Assembly: GCA_963761755.1 (NCBI GenBank)
Contig: CAVXIC010000006.1
Span: 186,001-250,000, forward strand
DNA length: 64,000 bases
Reading direction: 5' to 3'
Source of the DNA: CAJXVA01 sp963761755
GTDB lineage: Bacteria > Myxococcota_A > Polyangia > Nannocystales > Nannocystaceae
Part shown: positions 16,155-24,598 of the stretch, piece by piece
How positions within the stretch are numbered: the stretch's first letter is position 1
Layout of the letters: every line of letters starts with the position of its first letter
Position numbers and translations under genes: made by a program
The notes under the pieces: generated by a model
Database searches by the model: none
The model's input: only the letters and a program-made list of their open reading frames with translations
What the model was told of the DNA's origin: nothing

Positions 16155-16298
16155 GGTTCACGGCGTCCCCGGACACGCGGCACCTTCCATCCGCGAAGAA
16201 GACTGCGACGAACGTGCAGGGCCTCGAGGCCATCGCACGTCGTCGCGCATTGACCCACATGTTCGAGACGGGGCCGGCAGCGCACCGATGCGGACGCG

Positions 16299-16304
16299 TA
16301 CACT
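16299..16304 (+). promoter_or_regulatory. -10-like TACACT upstream of pilM
   Basis: TACACT 19 nt before the pilM ATG. The short leader would carry the SD CGGAGG (7 nt spacing). No clear -35. Confidence 0.4.
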
Positions 16305-16323
16305 GGACGTCGGAGGCTAGCCG

Positions 16324-17388
16324 ATGAGCAAACAATGTATCGGGATCGACATCGGCAGCTCGGCGATCAAACTCGTCCAGCTCAAGGTGGGGCGGCGTGA
16401 GCTGACCTTGCAAAACTTCGGCATCGAGCCCGTCCCTCCCCAGACGATCGTCGAGGGTGCCGTGATGAACCACGGCGCGCTCGTCGATGCGATTCGAAAC
16501 CTCGCGCGTCGGATTCGGCTCAAGGGCAAGCGCGCCTCGATCGCGGTGTCGGGCAACGCCGTCATCCTCAAACGACTGACGATCCCGGCAATGGACGGCT
16601 CGGCGCTCGCCGAACAGATGGAGTGGGAAGTTCAGCAGAACATCCCCTTCCCGCGCGACGAGGTGCTCGTCGACCACGAGGTCCTCGTCAGGCAGACGCC
16701 GCAGGGGCAGATGGAGGTTCTGCTGGTGGCGGCCAAGCGCGACGTCATGCAGCAGTATCAGGCGGCGGTTCGAGACGCCGGGCTCAACGCGGTCATCGTG
16801 GACGCCGCGGCCTTGGCCCTGCAAAACGCCGTCGAGGGCGGGGTGGGCTTCGTCGCCGGCGAGACCGTCGCGATCATCAACGTGGGCGCGAGCTTCTCGA
16901 CCATGTCGATCGTCTCCGACGGCCGGCCGCAGTTCAACCGAGACATCGGCGCTGGCGGCAACACGTACACCGAAGCGATTCAGCGCCAGCTGGCCGTGCC
17001 CATCGATGGTGCCGAGGCCTACAAGGTCGGGGGCGCGATCGCGGCGATGGGGGCCGCGGCCGACGTGGTGCCGCAAGAGGTCCACACGATCCTCGCCCAG
17101 GTCTCCGAGCAGGTCGCCGAGGAGTTTCAGCGCTCCTTGGACTTCTACATCAGCGACGCCGTGGACGCGCGACTGTCGCGGATCTACCTCACCGGTGGCT
17201 CGTCGCTGGTTCCGCAGCTGCCCAAGGCCATCCAGGATCGGTCGCGCATCCCGGTCGAGATCATCGACCCGTTCGCGCGCGTCGCCGTCGACAGCCGTCG
17301 CTTCGACGTGGACTACCTGCGCGCCAACGCGCCGGTGGCTGCCATCGCGTTCGGCCTCGCCCTCCGCGCTCAAGGGGACTCCCAATGA
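16324..17388 (+). CDS. pilM: Type IV pilus inner-membrane platform protein PilM
   Basis: 354 residues, normal length. Actin-like fold of the cytoplasmic pilus ring protein: CIGIDIGSSAIKLVQL, the phosphate-2 loop VAIINVGASFSTMSI, and IYLTGGSSLVPQL. It binds the PilN N-terminus (INLAP) and links the secretion platform to the motor. The SD GGAGG precedes the ATG. The stop overlaps the pilN start (ATGA). Confidence 0.95.
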   Translation: MSKQCIGIDIGSSAIKLVQLKVGRRELTLQNFGIEPVPPQTIVEGAVMNHGALVDAIRNLARRIRLKGKRASIAVSGNAVILKRLTIPAMDGSALAEQMEWEVQQNIPFPRDEVLVDHEVLVRQTPQGQMEVLLVAAKRDVMQQYQAAVRDAGLNAVIVDAAALALQNAVEGGVGFVAGETVAIINVGASFSTMSIVSDGRPQFNRDIGAGGNTYTEAIQRQLAVPIDGAEAYKVGGAIAAMGAAADVVPQEVHTILAQVSEQVAEEFQRSLDFYISDAVDARLSRIYLTGGSSLVPQLPKAIQDRSRIPVEIIDPFARVAVDSRRFDVDYLRANAPVAAIAFGLALRAQGDSQ

Positions 17389-18074
17389 TTCGGATCAACC
17401 TCGCCCCCACCAAGAAGAAACGCGCACGCTCCTCCGCGCCGGTCAGTCAATCCAAGAGCTCAGGGTCGTCGGGCCAGGCGTGGCTCTTGGGGATGGTCGT
17501 CGGATGGATGGCGGTCGGTGGCGCTTGCTACTGGCTCCAGACCATCGAGGAAGAGGCGGCTGATGCCCAGCGTCGGATCGCGGTCGCCAAGAACAAGGAG
17601 GCGGCGGCCATCAGCAAGGAGATCGATGAAGAGGGGCTCAAGAAGCGGGAGGAGCAGGTCCAGCAGATGGAGCTGGCCGAGAAGAAGCTCAACGCCAAGC
17701 GTCGCACGCCCGTGTTCGTCATGTACGAGCTGTCCTCGATGCTCACCGACGCTGCCCAAGGCGGCGGGGTCGACAAGGACGAGGAGAAGTATCGAGCGGG
17801 CATCGCCGCCGACCCGCAGAGCGCGATCAACGAGAAGTGGGATCCGACCGGGCTGTGGATCGATTCGGTGCAGCAAAACGGCCCGAGCTTGGCGATCGAG
17901 GGCCAGGCCCGGGATGCCGCGGACCTCTCCGAGTTTGCGCGCCGCCTTCGGGCCAGCGCTCGCTTCGGCGACTCGAGCAGTCCCGACTTCGAGCGAGAGG
18001 GCAGCGCCTCCAACACTGACGAGGCGCGCTACTTGCGTTGGAAACTCAACGTGCAGGTCCGGCGCTGGAACTGA
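17385..18074 (+). CDS. pilN: Type IV pilus assembly protein PilN
   Basis: 229 residues. The N-terminus MIRINLAP is the PilM-binding motif. A single membrane helix lies at about 31-51 (AWLLGMVVGWMAVGGACYW), then a coiled coil (55-110) and a ferredoxin-like periplasmic domain that pairs with PilO. It starts with ATGA overlap to pilM. Somewhat longer than the about 190-residue norm, mainly in the periplasmic part (ADPQSAINEKWDPTGLWIDS region). Confidence 0.93.
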   Translation: MIRINLAPTKKKRARSSAPVSQSKSSGSSGQAWLLGMVVGWMAVGGACYWLQTIEEEAADAQRRIAVAKNKEAAAISKEIDEEGLKKREEQVQQMELAEKKLNAKRRTPVFVMYELSSMLTDAAQGGGVDKDEEKYRAGIAADPQSAINEKWDPTGLWIDSVQQNGPSLAIEGQARDAADLSEFARRLRASARFGDSSSPDFEREGSASNTDEARYLRWKLNVQVRRWN

Positions 18075-18086
18075 GGGAGACGACCC

Positions 18087-18737
18087 ATGGAACAGCTTGC
18101 AAAACTCCCCATCTGGCAGCGGATCGTCTTGTTCGTCGTCGTCGGCGTACTCATCGTCGGCGGCTGGTTCTTCTTGTTCTACCAAGATGCCGTGTCTGCG
18201 CACGAAGGCGCGACGCGGTCCGTCGCCAAGGCCGAGCAAGAACTCGCGAGAGTCAAGAAGGAACAAGAGAACTTCCTCGAGCGCCAGCGAAAGCAGGCCG
18301 AGGTAGAGGCGCAGCTCCAGCAGAAGGTCGCCGTCCTGCCGACGAGCAAGTCGTCGCTGGACAACTTGATGCAGACGTTTCAGCAGCAGGCACGGCTGGT
18401 CGGTTTGACCGTCGAGAGCTGGACGCCCGAGCCCGAGCAGAAGGAAGACTTCTACGCTCGTCTGCCGGTCAAGGTTCGTGCGACCGGCACCTGGTCCCAG
18501 GCCGGCGAGTTCTTCCGCCGAATGTACGAGCTGGGGCGTGAGAACAAGGGCCGCATCGTCAGCGTGGATGCGCTGGTGCTGCGGAACAAGTCTGCAGGCG
18601 GGGCGGAGCCCGGCGATGGCTCACCGATGCTCGAGATCAGCTTCGAGGCGGCGACCTATCGATTCTTGACCGAGGCCGAGCGCACCGTCGAGAGCGGCAA
18701 CAAGCGTCAGGCGGCTCGGAGCCGGAGGAAGAAGTGA
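18087..18737 (+). CDS. pilO: Type IV pilus assembly protein PilO
   Basis: 216 residues. Short cytoplasmic start (LAKLPIWQR), membrane helix at about 12-33, coiled coil at 40-85, then the periplasmic domain (DNLMQTFQQQARLVGLTVES and the later AGEFFRRMYELGRE). It forms heterodimers with PilN in the alignment complex. SD GGGAGA upstream. Its TGA shares a base with the pilP ATG (TGATG). Confidence 0.93.
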   Translation: MEQLAKLPIWQRIVLFVVVGVLIVGGWFFLFYQDAVSAHEGATRSVAKAEQELARVKKEQENFLERQRKQAEVEAQLQQKVAVLPTSKSSLDNLMQTFQQQARLVGLTVESWTPEPEQKEDFYARLPVKVRATGTWSQAGEFFRRMYELGRENKGRIVSVDALVLRNKSAGGAEPGDGSPMLEISFEAATYRFLTEAERTVESGNKRQAARSRRKK

Positions 18738-19315
18738 TGTCCAAAGCCAAGACCCTACTGCTGACCGTCCTGCTCAGCGCCGCCGTCGGCTGCGGAGACG
18801 AAGAGTCCGAGACCACCGGGGTTCGGGGCGTCGGGGCCTCGAAGAAGGATGGGTCCAAGCGGGCCGCCAAGCCCGCTGGAGGCGACCCGTCTGCGGACGA
18901 CGAAGACTTCGTCGATCCTGGCCCGCCACGTCCCCCCGTCGCGCTCGACAGCAAGTCCTTTCAGCGGCGGCGGGATCCGTTCCTGAGCTTCGTCGCCAGC
19001 GATGAGCCGCTTCCCGAGCCTCCGACGACCAGTGTTCGGGCAGAGCGACGGGTCAAGATGGCGGCCTACGCATTCGAAGACCTGAAGCTGATCAGTATCG
19101 TCGGAGGTCGAGGGGTTGCTCCGCGCGCTCTTTTTTTGGCGTCTGACGGTAAATCCAAGACCATTCGGCAAGGCGAGTACTTCTCCAGTTCGGAGGTCAA
19201 GCTCGCCGCTGTCAACCGCGACTACGTAGAGATTGAGGTTGTCGACGATGACTTGGGAAGCAGCCTCAACCTACAGCGCGGTGAACGTCGCGCAATCTAC
19301 CTTCGAACCGACTGA
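18737..19315 (+). CDS. pilP: Type IV pilus lipoprotein PilP
   Basis: 192 residues. Lipoprotein signal with Cys19 (LLSAAVGC), a disordered Gly/Asp-rich stretch, then the conserved FQRRRDPFLSF segment and a C-terminal beta-sandwich (LKLISIVGG, FLASDGKSKTIRQGEYF). It connects PilN/PilO to the PilQ secretin in the periplasm. The ATG at 18737 has SD GGAGG and overlaps the pilO stop. Confidence 0.93.
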   Translation: MSKAKTLLLTVLLSAAVGCGDEESETTGVRGVGASKKDGSKRAAKPAGGDPSADDEDFVDPGPPRPPVALDSKSFQRRRDPFLSFVASDEPLPEPPTTSVRAERRVKMAAYAFEDLKLISIVGGRGVAPRALFLASDGKSKTIRQGEYFSSSEVKLAAVNRDYVEIEVVDDDLGSSLNLQRGERRAIYLRTD

Positions 19316-19333
19316 GCGAGGACCGTCGAACCG

Positions 19334-22300
19334 ATGACGCGCTCGAGCAACATCAATCCCCGGGCGCGTCGCTGGACGCCATTGAGCCTCCTGTGCGCCC
19401 CTGCATCCCTCCTGCTGACCCTTCAGCCGCAAGCCGCCGACGCGTCCCTCGGGATGCCGACCGCCGGCGCGGTCCTTCCTCAGCTCGTGGGGGTGGCCAA
19501 CCGCGTGGACGGACTGTCCGTCGAAGAACTCGACGACGGGACGACCGTGCTCCGGCTGCAAGGTACGGCCAAGCCGACGTTCAACGTCTACCGCTTGGAT
19601 GACCCCGACCGCCTGGTCGTGGACATCTCCAAGAGCTCCAAAGGATCCGTGGTGCCGCATGTGCCACTGGACACTTGGGCCTGTGGGCGGGTGACGATTG
19701 GTGGCGTGTCCGAGCGCGGGACCAACTTGGTGCGCGTGGTCGTCGAGCTCAAGCGCGAGTCCAGCTACATCGTGGTTCCCGACGGCGACGCCCTGGTCGT
19801 GACGGTGACGCCGCGCGAGGTCGCGCCCGAGCAGTACTTCGCCCGCAAGAGCGCGGTCAAGCGCCGGGCCGAGCTCGAGTCGCAGCAGCGCCGAACCGAG
19901 AAGCTCGAGGCAGACGCGACCAAGCTCAAGGCCGAGGCGAACGAAGACGCTCAGGCTGCGAAGGCTCGGGCCGAGGCCGCCGCCCAGAAGGTGCGGTCCG
20001 CCGAAGCCGTTGCCCGCAAGGCTCGCTCCGCCGAGGCCCGTGCACGGTCGGCCGAAGCCGAAGCCAAGCAGGAACTGCAGAGCGCCAAGTCCAATCGGCT
20101 CGCCGTCCGCCGGGCGCTGCGCAAGGCCACCAAGGAGCGCGAGGGCGCCGAGTCGGCCCGCAAGGCGGCGGAGGCCAAGCTCATCACGGCCGAGGTCGCG
20201 GCCAACGCCAAGCGCAAGGAAGCCGAGCGCTTGCTCGCAGCCGCGGAAGCGGTCGCAAAGCAGCGCATGGCCGAAGCCGCCGTGCATCGTGACGCGGCCA
20301 AGCGAGAGCTCGCAGACGCGCGCGGATCGAAGGAAGCCGCAGCGGCGGAGCTCGAAGCCGCGCGGGCCGAAGCGGCCAAGTCCAAAGCCGCATCCAAGGA
20401 AGAACTCGCGGCCGCCCGTGCGATCGCGGCGAAGTCGAGGGCGGCGTCCGAGAAGGAACTTGCGCGGGCCAAGGCGCTCTCCGAGGCCGCCAAGGTCGCC
20501 TCCGCGAAGCAGCTGGCCGAGGCTGCGGCGGTCGCCAAGGCCGCCAAGGCGGAGGCTGATCGGGCGCAGCAGGCCGCGACGCGTGCCGACGCCCAGACCA
20601 AGCAACAGCTTGCCGAGGCCCAGTCCAAGGCTGCGCTCGCCCAGGCAGAGGCGGAGCGCGCCAAGCGTGCGGCGGGCCAGGCGGACGCCGACGCGAAGGA
20701 AAAGCTGGCCGAGGCGGAAGCCGCGGCCCAGCGGGCGAAGGCTCGAGCCCTCGAAGCCGAACGTGCCGCCAGCCGCACCGACGCGGACGCGAAGGAGCGT
20801 CTCGCGCAGGCCGAAGCCAAGGCGAAGGCCGCAAAAGCCGAGGCGCAGCGGGCCAGAACCGAGGCGAGCCGGGCGGATGCCGACGCCAAGAAGAAGATCG
20901 CCGCTGCCGACAAGCTCGCCAAGGCCCGCCTGGCCGAAGCGCAGACCGAGCTGACGGACGCGAAGGACGCCCGCGCGAAGGCCAAGGAGCGCCTCGCGGA
21001 CGCCGAGCGACGCGCCGCGCAGACCGAGGCCCAGGCGCAAGCCAAGGCCGCCGCGATCCTCGCTGCCGCTCGCACCCAAGCCGCCAAGGAAGCGGCGGCG
21101 GAGCTGGCCGGCGCGAAGCGTGCTGCCGACGCCGTCGTGGCCAAGGCCAAGGTCGATGCGGAGGCGCTCAAGAAGAAGCGGCTCGCCGAGGCCGAGGCGG
21201 ACGCCAAGGCCAAGGTTGCGCGGGCCGAGAAGGCCGCCCGAGTCGCGGCGAAGGAGCGGCTGGCGACGGCGGAGACCGAGGCGAAGCACAACCTCGCCCA
21301 GGCCCGGAAGAAGGCCGAGAAGGACGCCATCGCCCAAGCCGAGCGCGAGCTGGCGCGCGTCCGAGAGCAGGGCAAGACCTCCGTCGCGACCGCGGTTGCG
21401 ACGGCTCGGACCCAGGCCCAGGCCGACGTGAAGGAAGAACTCGTCGCCGCGCGCACGCGCATCGAGGCCGACGCCGCGCGACGGATTGCCGTGGCCGAGG
21501 CGAAGGCCGAGACGGCCGAGGCCGCGGCGCAGACGAAGCTGAACCGGGCCGACGCCATGCTCGCGTCCGCGTCCAAGACGCTGGCCGAAGCCAAGGCGGA
21601 CCGCGCCTCGGCGCAGAAGCTCCAGGTCTCGGCCGAGAAGAAGCTCGCCGCCGCCGAGCAAGCGCGTGTCCGTGCCGAGTCGGAGAAGGCGAGCGCTGAG
21701 TCGGCGCGCAAGGCCGCCGAGCTCGCGCTCGCGCAGGCCCGGGACGCGGCCGCGGAGAAGCGCGGCAAGGCCGGCCGCAAGGCCAACGAAGAGCTGGCCG
21801 ACGCGCAGCGCGAACGGGACGCCGCCGTGGCGCGTCAGCGCGCGGCCGCGAAGGCGCTGGGGTCGGTGGAGCGCCGCGCCGAAGAGGCCCGCAAGGCGCG
21901 GGAGACCGCGCGCAAGGAGAAGGAGCAGGCCGAGGTGCAGCTCGCATCCCTGACCGTGGAGCGGGACAGCCTCAAGTCGCAGCTCGCGGACCGGGACGCG
22001 GCACTGGTCGCGATGAAGCGAGAGGTGTCTGCCGCGACGCAGGCCCAGGCCAAAGCCGAGGCCTTGGCGCAGACCGAAGCGCGGGCCAAAGCCCAGGCGC
22101 AGGCCCGGGCCGATGCGCAGGCAGCCAAGGCTGCCCAGAGGCCAGCCGCACCGCCGTCCCCGAAGAAGGACGATCGCACGGCCAAGGGCCCCGCGAAGGT
22201 CCGAGACGTTCGCTTCGAACACGACGCCGACGAGTCGCGGGTCATCGTCGAGTTCGACGGCGCGGCTCGCTACGACGGCATGTCGCTCACGCCGACGATT

Positions 22301-23986
22301 CAGCTGCTCAAGTTCTCGGGCGCCAAGCTGGCCAAGAAGCTCGAGCGCTCGCTGGACGCCAGCAAGTACGACGGCTCGGTTCGCGTGGTCACCAGCTTTG
22401 CCGAGGGGGATGACGCAAAGGTCATCGTCTCGACGCACGGACCGGTGCGTGCCCGGCTCGAGGAGCGACCCGGCCAACTGGTCTGGCACTTCCCCGCCGG
22501 CGCCAAGGCCAAGGCCGCTGCGCCTACCACGGTTGCAACCAACGCACGCACCGAGCCGCAGGCGGTCTCGGTGGACGGCGCGAAGGTCGGAGGCTTTGCC
22601 TCGATCCCCAAGCCTGCGTCCAACCTGGCGCCCGCGACCGACGGGCAGGCCGACGTCACCGAAGGCCGGCGAAGCTCTCGGGGCCGTTGGCGCGGCGAGA
22701 GAATCGACATCGAGCTGCAGGACGCGCCGATCAAGGACGTGCTGCTGCTGTTCAGCGACATCGGTCGCGTGAACATCGTCGCCGGCGACGGGGTCGAGGG
22801 CAGCGTCACGATGAAGCTCAACGCGGTGCCCTGGGATCAGGCGCTGGACATCATCCTTCGCTCGCTCAAGCTCGGCTCGACCCGCGAGGGCAACGTGGTC
22901 CGGGTTGCGACCCTCGATGCGCTCGAGGAAGAGCAGCGGCAGGCCATCGAGCGGGCCAACGCTCGCGTGCAGCTCAAGCCGCTGGAGACTCGGCTCGTGC
23001 CGCTGTCGTACGCGACGGTCGACGAGATGATCGCCAAGGTGCAGTCCGTGCTCAGTCCGCGCGGAACCGTGACGCCCGACTCGCGCACGAACACGCTCAT
23101 CATCATGGACGTCGCGGCCAACATCGCCCTGGCCCAGGACCTGGTGAAGAGTCTCGACACCCAGACGCCGCAGGTCCTCATCGAGGCCCGCATCGTGGAA
23201 GCTCGCACGACCTTCACCCGCCAGCTCGGCATCCAGTGGGGCTTCGACTTCACCGCGAGTCCAGGTACGGGCAACCCGACGGGCCTGCTGTTCCCGAACT
23301 CCATCGGGCTCGGCGGTGGCGGTACGGGGACGCCGGCGGACACCCGGGGACTGCTGCTGCCCGGTGCGGCGGCCAACCCCAACTACGCGGTCGATCTGCC
23401 CGCGCCGGTCGGTACGGGGGCCGGTGGTGCCCTCGGCATGTCCTTCGGCAGCATCAGCGGCAACCTCAACACCAACCTGCGCCTCTCGGCGGCCGAGTCC
23501 ACGGGGGAGGTCCGCATCATCAGCGCACCCAAGGTCGTGACGCTCGACAACTCCGAGGCGACCATCGAGCAGGGCGTTCAAATCCCGATCTCGCAGGTCA
23601 GCGCGCAGGGAGTGAACACCCGGTTCGTCAACGCGACGCTCTCGCTGCAGGTCACGCCCCACGTCACCAATGAAGGCGCCGTCCTGCTCGACGTGACGGT
23701 GCAGAAGAACGAGGCTGACTTCGTCAACACCGGCGCCCGGGGTGACCCGACGATCCTCACGCGCAGCGCCAACTCGCGGATGCTCGTCAACGACGCCGAC
23801 ACCGCGGTCATCGGGGGCATCTACACCCGGAACAAGGCGGTCAACTACACGAAGATCCCGTGGCTCGCCGACATCCCGATCGTCGGGTGGTTCTTCAAGA
23901 ACAAGTCCGAGGCCGACACCCGCTCCGAGGTGCTGATCTTCCTCACCCCGAAGATCGTCAACCGAGCCAGCTCGATCGGCGGCTGA
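19334..23986 (+). CDS. pilQ: Type IV pilus secretin PilQ with a giant helical insertion
   Basis: 1550 residues, far above the roughly 700-900 usual for PilQ. In order: signal peptide (to about 38); first AMIN domain (about 57-160; DDPDRLVVDISK); an Ala/Lys/Glu/Arg-rich helical region from about 172 to 935; second AMIN domain (about 955-1055; RVIVEFDGAARYDG); STN/N0-like domain (about 1122-1200; LQDAPIKDVLLLFSD); N1 domain; and the secretin pore (VLIEARIVEA to DIPIVGWFFKNK and VLIFLTPKIV). The insertion is proline-free until the Pro-rich stretch RPAAPPSPKK and includes 32-residue tandem repeats. Outer-membrane pilus gate; AMIN domains bind peptidoglycan. The reading frame is continuous. Confidence 0.95.
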   Translation: MTRSSNINPRARRWTPLSLLCAPASLLLTLQPQAADASLGMPTAGAVLPQLVGVANRVDGLSVEELDDGTTVLRLQGTAKPTFNVYRLDDPDRLVVDISKSSKGSVVPHVPLDTWACGRVTIGGVSERGTNLVRVVVELKRESSYIVVPDGDALVVTVTPREVAPEQYFARKSAVKRRAELESQQRRTEKLEADATKLKAEANEDAQAAKARAEAAAQKVRSAEAVARKARSAEARARSAEAEAKQELQSAKSNRLAVRRALRKATKEREGAESARKAAEAKLITAEVAANAKRKEAERLLAAAEAVAKQRMAEAAVHRDAAKRELADARGSKEAAAAELEAARAEAAKSKAASKEELAAARAIAAKSRAASEKELARAKALSEAAKVASAKQLAEAAAVAKAAKAEADRAQQAATRADAQTKQQLAEAQSKAALAQAEAERAKRAAGQADADAKEKLAEAEAAAQRAKARALEAERAASRTDADAKERLAQAEAKAKAAKAEAQRARTEASRADADAKKKIAAADKLAKARLAEAQTELTDAKDARAKAKERLADAERRAAQTEAQAQAKAAAILAAARTQAAKEAAAELAGAKRAADAVVAKAKVDAEALKKKRLAEAEADAKAKVARAEKAARVAAKERLATAETEAKHNLAQARKKAEKDAIAQAERELARVREQGKTSVATAVATARTQAQADVKEELVAARTRIEADAARRIAVAEAKAETAEAAAQTKLNRADAMLASASKTLAEAKADRASAQKLQVSAEKKLAAAEQARVRAESEKASAESARKAAELALAQARDAAAEKRGKAGRKANEELADAQRERDAAVARQRAAAKALGSVERRAEEARKARETARKEKEQAEVQLASLTVERDSLKSQLADRDAALVAMKREVSAATQAQAKAEALAQTEARAKAQAQARADAQAAKAAQRPAAPPSPKKDDRTAKGPAKVRDVRFEHDADESRVIVEFDGAARYDGMSLTPTIQLLKFSGAKLAKKLERSLDASKYDGSVRVVTSFAEGDDAKVIVSTHGPVRARLEERPGQLVWHFPAGAKAKAAAPTTVATNARTEPQAVSVDGAKVGGFASIPKPASNLAPATDGQADVTEGRRSSRGRWRGERIDIELQDAPIKDVLLLFSDIGRVNIVAGDGVEGSVTMKLNAVPWDQALDIILRSLKLGSTREGNVVRVATLDALEEEQRQAIERANARVQLKPLETRLVPLSYATVDEMIAKVQSVLSPRGTVTPDSRTNTLIIMDVAANIALAQDLVKSLDTQTPQVLIEARIVEARTTFTRQLGIQWGFDFTASPGTGNPTGLLFPNSIGLGGGGTGTPADTRGLLLPGAAANPNYAVDLPAPVGTGAGGALGMSFGSISGNLNTNLRLSAAESTGEVRIISAPKVVTLDNSEATIEQGVQIPISQVSAQGVNTRFVNATLSLQVTPHVTNEGAVLLDVTVQKNEADFVNTGARGDPTILTRSANSRMLVNDADTAVIGGIYTRNKAVNYTKIPWLADIPIVGWFFKNKSEADTRSEVLIFLTPKIVNRASSIGG
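20492..20950 (+). repeat. 96-bp (32-residue) tandem repeats in pilQ
   Basis: Units begin exactly every 96 bp at 20492, 20588, 20684, 20780 and 20876 (last one partial). Each codes for a variant of DADAKEKLAEAEA, a central Ala/Lys helix and ERAASRT. The repeats are diverged at DNA level but in perfect register. Shorter 18-residue repeats (AAKSKAASKEELAAARAI type) precede them. Confidence 0.85.
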
Positions 23987-24019
23987 CGCATTCACCCCGC
24001 CCTTGCGGCCGGGGCTCGA

Positions 24020-24060
24020 CCGGCGCACCCTCGCTCCCGTGGGCGCGCCGGTTTTTCTTT
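24020..24060 (+). terminator. Terminator-like hairpin after pilQ, overlapping the aroK start
   Basis: Arms CCGGCGCACCC (24020-24030) and GGGCGCGCCGG (24041-24051), one mismatch, 10-nt loop, then TTTTTCTTT. The likely aroK GTG (24039) lies in loop and 3' arm. It could end the pil operon or attenuate aroK. Confidence 0.6.
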
Positions 24061-24587
24061 GCGGCATGATGGGCTCGGGCAAGAGCACCGTCGGGCGGGC
24101 GATCGCCGGCCGGCTCGGGGTGACCTTCGTCGACCTCGATCGCCGCATCGAGTGCGTCTTCGGCGTGGCCGTGCGCGAGGCCTTTGCGCAAGGCGAGGCG
24201 CACTTTCGAACCCTCGAGCGCGAGGCGCTGCGCTCGCTGCTCGCCGAGCCCGCCTTCGAGCGCCGCCGCAGCGTGGTGGCGACCGGTGGCGGGGCCGTCC
24301 TCGATCCGGGCAACCGGGCCCAGATGGACGCGGCGGGACCCCGCGTGCTGCTGCGCGTCCCCACCAGCGTGCTCGCCGTCCGGCTTCGCGGGGCCGCCGA
24401 GGACCGACCGCTGGTCGCCGCCTCGAACGACCTCGAGCGCGACCTCGAGCAGCTGTGGACGTCCCGGGCTCCGGCCTACGAGACCGCGCCGGTGGCCGTC
24501 GACGGGGTCGGCGAGGTGCCCGTCATCGTCGACCGCGTGATTTCAGCCCTTGACCTGGGCCCGCAAAGCGGCGAAAGGGGCGCTTGA
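24039..24587 (+). CDS. aroK: Shikimate kinase
   Basis: 182 residues from GTG 24039; a TTG at 24003 would give 194. Converts shikimate to shikimate 3-phosphate. P-loop GMMGSGKS, shikimate-binding DLDRRIE, the FRTLEREALRSL segment, GGGAVLD, and the lid RPLV all match the family. The start is uncertain because no SD is present and a terminator-like hairpin covers it. Lies downstream of pilQ and overlaps the aroB region, the same gene order (pilQ-aroK-aroB) seen in many proteobacteria. Confidence 0.9.
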   Translation: MGAPVFLCGMMGSGKSTVGRAIAGRLGVTFVDLDRRIECVFGVAVREAFAQGEAHFRTLEREALRSLLAEPAFERRRSVVATGGGAVLDPGNRAQMDAAGPRVLLRVPTSVLAVRLRGAAEDRPLVAASNDLERDLEQLWTSRAPAYETAPVAVDGVGEVPVIVDRVISALDLGPQSGERGA

Positions 24588-24598
24588 AGAGACGCACC

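Noticed and set aside
19271..24364. 1697-codon open frame antisense to pilQ
   Set aside because: Mirror of the Ala/Glu/Lys codon bias of pilQ; low-complexity Gly/Leu/Arg translation with no domains.
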